A stretch of 36,432 nt of DNA, taken from positions 15,206 through 51,637 of the forward strand of contig DGHT01000055.1 in the NCBI GenBank assembly GCA_002392765.1. Direction: 5' to 3'. Source of the stretch: Verrucomicrobia bacterium UBA3841. GTDB taxonomy: Bacteria; Verrucomicrobiota; Kiritimatiellia; RFP12; UBA1067. Positions 17,470 to 24,358 of this stretch are shown here, piece by piece. The notes beneath the pieces were generated by a model. The model was given only the letters and a program-made list of their open reading frames with translations, was not told the origin of the DNA and did not search any database. The translations under genes were made by a program, and so were the position numbers. Within the stretch, counting starts at the first letter, position 1, and every line of letters begins with the position of its first letter.

Positions 17470-18162
17470 ATGTTGGAAGAGCTTAAAGAAAGGGTCTGCA
17501 CGGCGAATCTCGCGCTTGTGAGGCACGGACTCGTTGTGCTGACGTGGGGCAATGCATCGGCGATAGACCGCGACAAGGGGCTGGTCGTCATAAAGCCGAG
17601 CGGAGTCTCTTACGACACGATGAAGCCGGACGACATGGTGATCGTCGATATGGACGGCAAAGTCGTGGAAGGGCGTTTCCGTCCGTCGAGCGACACGCCT
17701 ACCCACATCGCGCTCTACAAGGCTTTTCCGGCTGTAGGCGGTGTGGTGCATACGCATTCGACGTGTGCGACGGCCTGGGCGCAAGCGGCCCGTCCGATAC
17801 CCAACCTCGGCACGACGCATGCCGACGTGTTCCACACCGACGTGCCGGTGACGGACGAGATTGCCGACGACCGCATTCGCGACGCCTACGAGGAGGCGAC
17901 GGGCGATACCATAGTCGCGGCATTTAGCCGGCTCGGTATTGCGCCGGAAGAGACACCCGCGGCGCTCGCCGTCCACCATGGGCCGTTCACATGGGGCCCA
18001 ACGGTCGAGAAGGCCGTTGAGAACGCGGTAACGCTCGAGGCGGTTGCCGAGATGGCGGAGCGTTCGTTGGCGTTGAATCCCGATGTGCGGATGAACCCCG
18101 CCATGGTAGAGAAGCACTATTCCCGCAAGCACGGCCCGTCGGCCTATTATGGACAACTGTGA
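17470..18162 (+). CDS. araD: L-ribulose-5-phosphate 4-epimerase
   Basis: The 230-residue protein matches AraD nearly end to end: MLEELKERV at the start, LTWGNASAIDRDKGLVVIKPSGV, PSSDTPTHIALYKAFP, the zinc ligands in VHTHS (H94, H96) and HHGPFTWG (His near 170), and KHYSRKHGPSAYYGQ at the end. It converts L-ribulose-5-phosphate to D-xylulose-5-phosphate. The start has GGAGG upstream and lies two bases after the transporter stop. Neither L-arabinose isomerase (araA) nor ribulokinase (araB) is present in this window, so either they lie elsewhere or the enzyme handles a pentulose phosphate from another route. The combination with araM and a HAD phosphatase recalls the B. subtilis ara operon. Confidence 0.9.
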   Translation: MLEELKERVCTANLALVRHGLVVLTWGNASAIDRDKGLVVIKPSGVSYDTMKPDDMVIVDMDGKVVEGRFRPSSDTPTHIALYKAFPAVGGVVHTHSTCATAWAQAARPIPNLGTTHADVFHTDVPVTDEIADDRIRDAYEEATGDTIVAAFSRLGIAPEETPAALAVHHGPFTWGPTVEKAVENAVTLEAVAEMAERSLALNPDVRMNPAMVEKHYSRKHGPSAYYGQL

Positions 18163-18177
18163 GCTGCAGCGGTGCTT

Positions 18178-18263
18178 TCTTGGCGCTAGCGACGTATGAA
18201 GCTTCGCGCGGCAGGCGGGCACGGCACCATCGCGATGGCGGTTGAAAAAATTATTGGAAAGGA
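18178..18263 (+). repeat. Chimeric scar: pieces of metallophosphatase and symporter genes fused
   Basis: Bases 18178-18219 match 11709-11750 inside the metallophosphatase gene at 40 of 42 positions. From 18214 the sequence instead follows 13517-13566, the last codons of the symporter gene, at about 42 of 50 positions; the two matches share GGCGGG at the junction. The metallophosphatase frame carries a TGG-to-TGA change. The symporter frame still reads MAVEKIIGKEGQ and ends in a TGA two bases before the ATG of the next gene. Both fragments keep the order and strand of the intact pair. The simplest reading is that a second metallophosphatase-symporter pair lay here and was removed by a deletion at a six-base microhomology. 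Confidence 0.85.
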
Positions 18264-18274
18264 AGGTCAGTGAA

Positions 18275-20494
18275 ATGGTAGTGACATGTAAAGTCTTAAG
18301 GGCAGTTGCCGTAGCAGCGGTTGCGGTCTGCTGCGTCGCAGTAGAGGCGAAGCCGCTCGTCGTGGGCGTCGCCGAGCAGTGGCTGAGCGGCAAGGACGGG
18401 CGAGAAAAGAGCCCGCAGGCCGGCGTCCGCGAGGATTACGTCGAAGCGATCCGCCGCGGCGGAAACATCCCAGTAGTCATATGCAGGACGTCCGAGACGG
18501 GGCAGCTGGCCCGGGCGATAGCCCAGCTCGACATGCTGATCCTGCCCGGCGGGGCGGACATCGAGCCGTGGCGCTTCGGCGCTGAGCCGGCGCCGGGTCT
18601 CGGCAAGACGCTGCCCGACCGCGACGAATTCGACTTCGCCCTCCTTGACGCGGCGCTTGCGCGTAAGCTTCCCGTAGTGGGCATCTGCCGCGGCATGCAG
18701 GTCATAAACGCATATTTCGGCGGTACGCTGTATCAGGACCTGCCGAGCGCGTTTCCGGAAAGCGCGATTCGCCACAGGGATCGCGCCACGCGCAGCCACG
18801 CAATCTACATAGACCCAGATTCCCGCCTTGCCGCCGTGATGGGTGCCACGAATGCAGTCGTCAACAGCCGGCACCACCAGGCGGTGGACCGGCTTGCGCC
18901 AGGATTCAAGGTGACGGCGCTGGCACCTGACGGCGTGGTGGAGGCCATCGAACACGAAACGCTTCCCGTGGTCGGCGTGCAGTTCCACCCCGAGGGGCTC
19001 GTAATGGACGCGGACGACGAGCTCTGCACGAGGCTTTTCGCCAACTTGCCGAAGCTCGCCGGAGGTGCGGCAAAATCCTCTAAATCCCCGAAATCTGCGA
19101 AGACCTCTAAATCCTCGAAACCCGCGAAACGCGCCAGGCCGCAGACCGGAGCGGATTTCCTCGAAGGGCTCCTGGCGATTCCCTCGGTGTCGTCCGACAT
19201 GGACGCGAACAACGAGGCGGTGCGTTACGTCAAAGGCTGGCTCGACGCGCGCGGCGTCTGTACCTCCGTCGTCACAAACGAAGCGGGACGCACCGCGCTC
19301 TACGCCTCCACGACGTCCGGCAGGGAGCACGACGTCGTGTTCGTAACCCATCTCGACGTGGTTCCGCCGCTCGCCGAAGGACAGTTCGAGCCGCGCATCG
19401 AGGGCGACAGGATATACGGCCGGGGCGCGTGCGACACGAAGGGCAATGTGGCGGTCATCGCGCAGGTTCTCGCCAATCTCGCCGGAACCTGCTCGGTCGG
19501 AGCGGTTTTCGCGACAGACGAGGAATACCGTACGCCTGGCACGGCCACGCCGGTCGCGCTGCTGGAGGCCGGATTCACGCCGAAGAAGTTCGTCATCGTC
19601 GGCGATACGAACGGAGAGTTCGTCGACTCGCTCTCGTACGCGGAAAAGGGCCATTTCGTCATGAAGGTCGTCGCCCGCGGGAAGGGCGGACACTCGTCGA
19701 TGCCGTGGCTGGCCGACAATCCCGTGCCGAAGCTGATGCGCGCCATGGCGAAGATAATGGAATTGTATCCGGAGCCGGCGGCGGATGAAGACCACTGGCG
19801 CGACCACGTGACGCCGACAAGGCTCGTCGGCGCGCCGGCGGGCAACATCATTCCGGACGTCGCGGAGATGTCGTTCTCCTGCCGCGTCGTCAGTCCGGAC
19901 AGCGCGGCGAGGATCAAGGCCCAGGTGGAGGAGGCGACCGGACTTGAAGTCGTCGTTCCGGAGAGCTACCGCCTGCCCGTCCTCACCGACCCGGAGAACG
20001 GATACGTGAAGTCGCTCTTCGCGGCGATGCGCGCGAAGTGGCCGGAGAAGGACATCCGCCTGACGCGCATGTCGTGCGCGACGGACGCGACGCGGTACGT
20101 GCACCTGAATCTGCCGACGGTCATCTTCGGCGCGACGGGCGGCGGAACTCACGCGGCTGTCGAATGGGTCTCGCTCAAGAGCGTGGAGGATTATGTCGCG
20201 ATGTTCACGGAGTATCTGCGGTCGCTGCCTGCGGATGAGGCCGAAGCGGCGTCGCCGTCGGGCTATGCCTCCAAGGACGCGCCGGCCGACGAGGAAGAGC
20301 AGGCGCGCTACATGGAGGCGCTGTTTAGGACGTTCAAGGACGAGCCGTGGTGCCTGGGCTTCCACTGGTGGAAGTGGGACCAGCACTGTCCTGGCAAGGG
20401 GTGGGAAGGCCCCGCCGGGCTTGCCCGTGACTTTACCTTCAAGGGGAAAAAGGCCGAAGCAGTGTTCCGAGCTTTTGCCAAGGAACAGCGGTAG
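18275..20494 (+). CDS. Secreted fusion: class I amidotransferase (C26) + M20 peptidase + GH113-like tail
   Basis: The 739-residue protein starts at the ATG at 18275 (GGAAGG upstream), which opens a signal peptide ending near residue 24. Residues ~26-260 are a PuuD-like gamma-glutamyl hydrolase: GICRGMQ with nucleophile C138, and QFHPEG with H238 and E240. A Lys/Ser-rich linker (residues ~264-290) follows. Residues ~295-650 are an M20 metallopeptidase with THLDVVPP, YGRGACDTKG, the catalytic glutamate pair in TDEEYRTPG, GDTNGE, and a late His in GGGTHAAVEW. Both enzymes look intact. The last ~80 residues (from S660) contain EEEQARYMEALFRTF, FHWWKWD and DFTFKGKKAEAVF, which belong to the end of GH113-like glycosidases, not to M20 proteins. 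A role in gamma-glutamyl peptide breakdown outside the cytoplasm is likely. Confidence 0.8.
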   Translation: MVVTCKVLRAVAVAAVAVCCVAVEAKPLVVGVAEQWLSGKDGREKSPQAGVREDYVEAIRRGGNIPVVICRTSETGQLARAIAQLDMLILPGGADIEPWRFGAEPAPGLGKTLPDRDEFDFALLDAALARKLPVVGICRGMQVINAYFGGTLYQDLPSAFPESAIRHRDRATRSHAIYIDPDSRLAAVMGATNAVVNSRHHQAVDRLAPGFKVTALAPDGVVEAIEHETLPVVGVQFHPEGLVMDADDELCTRLFANLPKLAGGAAKSSKSPKSAKTSKSSKPAKRARPQTGADFLEGLLAIPSVSSDMDANNEAVRYVKGWLDARGVCTSVVTNEAGRTALYASTTSGREHDVVFVTHLDVVPPLAEGQFEPRIEGDRIYGRGACDTKGNVAVIAQVLANLAGTCSVGAVFATDEEYRTPGTATPVALLEAGFTPKKFVIVGDTNGEFVDSLSYAEKGHFVMKVVARGKGGHSSMPWLADNPVPKLMRAMAKIMELYPEPAADEDHWRDHVTPTRLVGAPAGNIIPDVAEMSFSCRVVSPDSAARIKAQVEEATGLEVVVPESYRLPVLTDPENGYVKSLFAAMRAKWPEKDIRLTRMSCATDATRYVHLNLPTVIFGATGGGTHAAVEWVSLKSVEDYVAMFTEYLRSLPADEAEAASPSGYASKDAPADEEEQARYMEALFRTFKDEPWCLGFHWWKWDQHCPGKGWEGPAGLARDFTFKGKKAEAVFRAFAKEQR
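20252..20494 (+). other. GH113-like C-terminal fragment fused to the M20 domain
   Basis: Codons 660-739 of the C26-M20 gene read like the final strand and helix of a GH113-like barrel (SPSGYASKD, ADEEEQARYMEALFRTF, PWCLGFHWWKWD, then a GKKAEAVFRAF ending). The matching N-terminal half of such an enzyme lies at 10407-10690. In both places a metallophosphatase gene follows directly. The fragment lacks the barrel and cannot be catalytic alone. Confidence 0.6.
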
Positions 20495-20506
20495 GGAAGG
20501 AATGCA

Positions 20507-22033
20507 ATGAACATCTCCAGACGGAATTTCCTGATAGGAGGAGCGGCGTTTGCGTCGCTGGGCGCGTTTGGCGGCAATCGCTTCAAACGCGCGGCGGCGG
20601 GTTTCAAGGCCGGCGGAAGGCCGCGCCTCCGCTTCGGCGTTCTCTCCGACATCCACATACTGCGCATCGGCGCGGACGAGAAGATGTCGGGCAGCGGGAA
20701 CAACCTTACTTTCAAGCACGCGCTTGAATGGTTCAGGAGCCAGGGCATTGATGCGGTTGTCATAGCTGGCGACATGGCCGACAAGGGCATGGACGAAAAC
20801 CTGATGGCCGTTGCCGATGCGTGGTATTCTGTCTTTCCCGACGACAAGCATCCCGACGGCAGGCGAGTGGAGAAGGTGTTCGTCACCGGCAACCATGATT
20901 GGGTAGCTCACAAGTGGGGCGGCTTTGCCGCCAAGCAGTATCCCGACGAGGCCGAGCGCATCAAGCACATTCTTCAGGCGGACATGGCGGGATGGTGGGA
21001 CAAGGCGTTTCACGAGGCCTACACGCCCATCTACGCCAAGAAGATCAAGGGCTATGCCTTCATCGGAGCGCATTGGGACGGCGTTCACGCGGGCAACGGC
21101 AGCAATGACCAGCCGTTCGGACTTATTGAAGGCTATATGGCGAAAAACGGAAAGTCGATAGACCCGGCATTGCCGTTTTTCTACGTGCAGCATCCGCATC
21201 CGAAAGATACGTGCTATGGCCCGTGGGCGTGGGGGCACGACGCGGGAATCGTGACAAAGACGCTTTCGGCATACCAAAACGCCATCGCGTTCTCCGGCCA
21301 TTCGCACTATTCTCTGACCGACGAGAGGTCTATATGGCAGGGCGCGTTCACATCGGTTGGCACGGGAACTTTGCACTACATAGGAACTCCAAGCGCGGAA
21401 CGATATCCCATGGGGTTCGAGAACACAGGCTCGTCGGACTGGACGATGAATGCCCGTAAGCTGATGAAGAAAATCGACATAAAAGACTGCCGTCAGGGAA
21501 TGCTGTGGAGCGTGTATGACGACTGCATAACGGTGAGGCGCCGCGAGTTTCTTTCCGACCTCGACATCGGCGAGGACTGGGTGATGCCGCTTCCGGCGGC
21601 GGAGTCGCGCCCTTTCGCGTTTGCGGAGCATGCGAAACGCCTCCGTGCGCCGGAGTTCCCGAAGGGTGCGAAACCGTCGGTATCGGAACTGAACGTGAAA
21701 AACCGCGGCGGCAAGTCGAAGGACGGCAAGGAGAGCATCCCGTCGGAGAAGAAGCCGGCGTTCAAGGTGACGGTGCCTGCTGTGACGCCTGACGACAGGG
21801 CGCGGCTTTTCGCACTTGAATTTGTCGCCAAGACTGCGGACGGCAAAAGCCAGATTAAGTTCGTGCTGCCGGAGGGCTTCAGCCATTCGCTGAAGCATGG
21901 CAAGGCGCAGTCGCGGCAGGTGTGCTACTTCCGCAAGGACGAGCTTGGCGTTGGCGGCGTGTGCTTCACGGTCACGCCCATGAACTGCTTCGGCGCGCGC
22001 GGCAAGCCGATATCGGCAGAGGTCAAGGCATGA
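20507..22033 (+). CDS. Calcineurin-like metallophosphatase exported by Tat (copy 2)
   Basis: The 508-residue protein begins with a twin-arginine signal (ISRRNFLIGGAAFASLGAFG). Metal-binding motifs are complete: SDIH (D48, H50), AGDMADKG near residue 88, TGNHDW near residue 128 and FSGHSH near residue 265. It is a paralogue of the 10843 gene, with the same C-terminal extension and the shared VQHPHP and GAFTSVGTGTLHY blocks, but the sequences have clearly diverged, for example in the GSNDQPFGLIEGY insert. The ribosome site GGAAGG lies near the ATG, 12 bases after the C26-M20 stop. Two different exported phosphoesterases in one operon suggest two related substrates or successive steps. Confidence 0.8.
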   Translation: MNISRRNFLIGGAAFASLGAFGGNRFKRAAAGFKAGGRPRLRFGVLSDIHILRIGADEKMSGSGNNLTFKHALEWFRSQGIDAVVIAGDMADKGMDENLMAVADAWYSVFPDDKHPDGRRVEKVFVTGNHDWVAHKWGGFAAKQYPDEAERIKHILQADMAGWWDKAFHEAYTPIYAKKIKGYAFIGAHWDGVHAGNGSNDQPFGLIEGYMAKNGKSIDPALPFFYVQHPHPKDTCYGPWAWGHDAGIVTKTLSAYQNAIAFSGHSHYSLTDERSIWQGAFTSVGTGTLHYIGTPSAERYPMGFENTGSSDWTMNARKLMKKIDIKDCRQGMLWSVYDDCITVRRREFLSDLDIGEDWVMPLPAAESRPFAFAEHAKRLRAPEFPKGAKPSVSELNVKNRGGKSKDGKESIPSEKKPAFKVTVPAVTPDDRARLFALEFVAKTADGKSQIKFVLPEGFSHSLKHGKAQSRQVCYFRKDELGVGGVCFTVTPMNCFGARGKPISAEVKA

Positions 22034-23505
22034 ACGCACAGTCTGCACTTGCGGCACAGCGGAGGAACAAATCGGTGAAACGGTTGATGAATGCATTGCT
22101 CTTGTCCGCCGCGTTTGTGGCGGCGTATGGCGGTTTTGCGGCGATGTCCTGCGAGGCGAAGGGGTCGCCGGACGCCTGCATCGGCGGAGGCGGGGATTGC
22201 CTGGACATCCAGGGCCTGATCGACGAGGCCTCCGCGAACGGCGGCGGAAAGGTGGTCGTGCCTGCGGGGCGGCATCTCGTCGGACAGATCGACCTCAGGA
22301 GCAACGTCGAGCTTCATCTTGAGAAGGGCGCGGTTTTAGAGGGCAAGGTGGGCCTTGAGAACTATAGGGTGACGACGCTTCCGTATTCCGAGGGAACGTG
22401 GAGCGCGGTCGTCTCGGCCATCGGCGTCACGAACGTCGCGATAACCGGCGAGGGCGAGATATTCGGGAACGGCACCGCCTGGCCGCAGCCGGAGGACTAC
22501 GGCGGGAACCAGGAGGGCCTCAGGCCCCGCGGCGTATTCTTCGCGGACTGCCGCGACATACGGCTTTCCGATTTCACCTTGCGCGATTCCGCATGCTGGG
22601 GCGTTGTCTTCAAGTGCTGCGAGAATGTCGATGTGCGAAGGCTCAGGATCGACAACCACGCGAACGCCAACAACGACGGGATCGACATCGAGGCGCGGAA
22701 CGCGGTGATCGCCGACTGCGACATAGACGCCGGCGACGACGGGGTGTGCATCAAGTCGAACAACCCGGACTTCGTCGTCGAGAACGTGCTTGTCACGAAC
22801 GTAACGGCCCGTTCGCACTGCAACGCCCTGAAGCTCGGCACGGCGAGCCACGGCACGATGCGCAACGTCCTCTTCGTCGATTGCCGCACGGAGGCGCCGC
22901 GGCGCGACTTCGCCGACCGGCGCTTCGGGCGCAACCGCCCATGGTATGTGAACGAATGCAGGGCCAAGGCCTATCCTGGCGTCGGCGCGGACGAGCCATC
23001 GGGGCATTCGTCCATTGTCGTCGAGAACGTAGACGGCGGAGTTGTGGAAAATATCGTTTTCAGGCGGATTGCAGTGAATGGGGCCTGCGCACCAATATTC
23101 ATAAGAGCCGGGACAAGAACTGGACGCCCATGCGGAACACCGCCGTCAGGCAAGAGAATTTTCCGCAATATCCTTCTTGAAGACATAGAAGGTGCCTCGC
23201 TTTCGCATGTGGCAAGTTCAATCACCGGCGTCGAAGGATGCCGTGTGAAGGGCGTCACGCTGCGGAATGTGAAAATCGCATGCCGCGGCGGCGGCGATAC
23301 CGCTGCGGAAAGGAATCGTCCAGTCCCGGAAGCCGCCTGCAGATATCCCGATGCGCACATGTTCGGTTCGATTCTGCCGGCCTACGGACTTTATGTCCGC
23401 CATGTCGATGATATTCTGCTCGACAATGTCGGGTTTACTCTTGCTACAGAAACGACTGACAATCGCGATGCCATTGTGTATCATGACGTGAATGCGCGGA
23501 GATAG
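22030..23505 (+). CDS. Secreted GH28-like (polygalacturonase-type) right-handed beta-helix enzyme
   Basis: The start at 22030 overlaps the previous stop (ATGA). A GTG at 22075 with GGAGG nine bases upstream is a credible alternative and would give the shorter signal peptide MKRLMNALLLSAAFVAAYGG. The mature protein has repeated beta-helix turns and the GH28 acidic pattern: NNDGID (D216, D219), AGDDG (D236, D237), H263 in RSHCNALKLG, and a Lys in LKLGTASHG. This agrees with an inverting polygalacturonase-type active site, although the usual GHG is SHC here. Such enzymes cut homogalacturonan, rhamnogalacturonan or related uronic-acid links. It is the last gene of the operon and faces the minus-strand gene at 23634. 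Confidence 0.75.
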   Translation: MNAQSALAAQRRNKSVKRLMNALLLSAAFVAAYGGFAAMSCEAKGSPDACIGGGGDCLDIQGLIDEASANGGGKVVVPAGRHLVGQIDLRSNVELHLEKGAVLEGKVGLENYRVTTLPYSEGTWSAVVSAIGVTNVAITGEGEIFGNGTAWPQPEDYGGNQEGLRPRGVFFADCRDIRLSDFTLRDSACWGVVFKCCENVDVRRLRIDNHANANNDGIDIEARNAVIADCDIDAGDDGVCIKSNNPDFVVENVLVTNVTARSHCNALKLGTASHGTMRNVLFVDCRTEAPRRDFADRRFGRNRPWYVNECRAKAYPGVGADEPSGHSSIVVENVDGGVVENIVFRRIAVNGACAPIFIRAGTRTGRPCGTPPSGKRIFRNILLEDIEGASLSHVASSITGVEGCRVKGVTLRNVKIACRGGGDTAAERNRPVPEAACRYPDAHMFGSILPAYGLYVRHVDDILLDNVGFTLATETTDNRDAIVYHDVNARR

Positions 23506-23512
23506 AAGGAAA

Positions 23513-23612
23513 CAAGGAGATGCGTATCCCCCGAGCGAAGCGAGCGCCGAGGGCGGCTCAATGCGGGGTGCATCCTGCCGCGTCAAAACGAAACAAGATG
23601 CCCGTCTCCTTG
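23513..23612. terminator. Convergent intergenic region with a long-range inverted repeat
   Basis: The 128 bases between the GH28 stop and the minus-strand gene contain CAAGGAGA (23513-23520) and its exact complement TCTCCTTG (23605-23612), and a smaller ATGC-GGGGT-GCAT hairpin between them. A mirror-like GC-rich run (GAGCGAAGCGAG) starts near 23533. A bidirectional terminator is expected here, but no classical hairpin with a T-run is seen. Confidence 0.3.
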
Positions 23613-23633
23613 ATTAATTCCCCAATCCCGCAA

Positions 23634-24194
23634 TCACAAATACTCTATCTCCGCTTTTGCGCGAAGTTCGGCGACGTACGTCTCGAGAGCGCGGCCGCGG
23701 GCGTCGTGTCGGAGAAGCTCCTTTATCTGGTCGTGCACGTCCACTAGCGTCTTGCCGGGATACGAGCCCGGATTGTTCGTGAAAAAGCCCGCCACATCCT
23801 CCTCGGACGGATCGTCCAGATGCGAACAGGCTTTTTCGACGAGCTTGTTCACGCGGACGCCTTTGGCCAGTTCCCTTCGGAACGACATCTCGTCCAGCCG
23901 CTGCGCTTCCAGCGCTTTGGCGTAATTTTCGCGGCCACCGACCTGAGAGACGACTTTCTCGACTTCCGCGTCGATTTCGGCTTCGCTCACAGGCATGTCG
24001 AGAAGGGCTGCCTGGTCAAGAAGCAGTTTCGCTCCGATAGCCTGTTCAAGCGCCTTTTCCTCAAGATCGGGAAGACACTTGCGTATCTCGTCCGTTCCGA
24101 ACCCGTGCGACGCATAGAATCTTACGAGCCTTTCGAGTTCGAATTTTATCGCCTCAGAGGGTATCTTTACTCCATTGACTTTTGCTGTTTTCAT
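23634..24194 (-). CDS. SurA-like chaperone domain protein without a PPIase domain
   Basis: The 186-residue protein starts MKTAKVNGVKIPSEAIKFEL and is helical throughout. It has the pattern of the SurA/PrsA N-terminal chaperone domain: an opening VNGxxI strand, LEEKALEQAIGAKLLLDQAA, VSEAEIDAEVEKVV, and then SEEDVAGFFTNNPGSYPGKTL followed by a final helix. In SurA the parvulin (rotamase) domain is inserted between these helices; here it is absent. No signal peptide is visible, so it may act in the cytoplasm, closer to the trigger-factor peptide-binding fold. The ATG at 24194 has GGAG seven bases upstream and a TATAAT box. The gene is convergent with the GH28 gene and alone on its strand. Confidence 0.7.
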   Translation of the reverse strand: MKTAKVNGVKIPSEAIKFELERLVRFYASHGFGTDEIRKCLPDLEEKALEQAIGAKLLLDQAALLDMPVSEAEIDAEVEKVVSQVGGRENYAKALEAQRLDEMSFRRELAKGVRVNKLVEKACSHLDDPSEEDVAGFFTNNPGSYPGKTLVDVHDQIKELLRHDARGRALETYVAELRAKAEIEYL

Positions 24195-24220
24195 CTTGTC
24201 TCCACTTTCTTAACAGGAAT

Positions 24221-24249
24221 ATTATACTAAACGAAAGAGGAAATGTCTT
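24221..24249 (-). promoter_or_regulatory. Promoter of the SurA-like gene
   Basis: On the minus strand AAGACA (24244-24249) and TATAAT (24221-24226) are spaced by 17 bases. The start would fall near 24214, leaving a leader of about 20 bases that includes the ribosome site GGAG. Confidence 0.6.
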
Positions 24250-24276
24250 TAAGTTTCCGATATTTTTTGCTATAAT
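24248..24276 (+). promoter_or_regulatory. Promoter of the lactate permease gene
   Basis: TGCTATAAT (24268-24276) is a perfect extended -10; TTTAAG at 24248-24253 is a weak -35 at 17 bases. The predicted leader of about 75 bases before the ATG at 24359 contains no clear ribosome site. The promoter diverges from that of the SurA-like gene. Confidence 0.6.
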
Positions 24277-24358
24277 CTTCTATGTAAGTAGCTATCGACG
24301 ATATTTATTGCGAAGGCTTTGAAAAGGTTTTCGATTTCCAACGGCCAAACGGTTCTTT

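Noticed and set aside
18242..18274. An upstream TTG start for the C26-M20 gene
   Set aside because: The extra codons come from the duplicated symporter 3' end in another frame. The ATG at 18275 has a better ribosome site and starts directly with the signal peptide.
18296..22096. A 1266-codon open frame on the minus strand
   Set aside because: It lies antisense to two genes with clear catalytic motifs. High GC at third codon positions creates long antisense frames; its product is Arg/His-rich with no recognisable domain.
23530..23550. GC-rich run with GAGCGAAGCGAGC as a possible repeat element
   Set aside because: It is a mirror-like sequence, not a true inverted repeat, and I see no second copy in the window.
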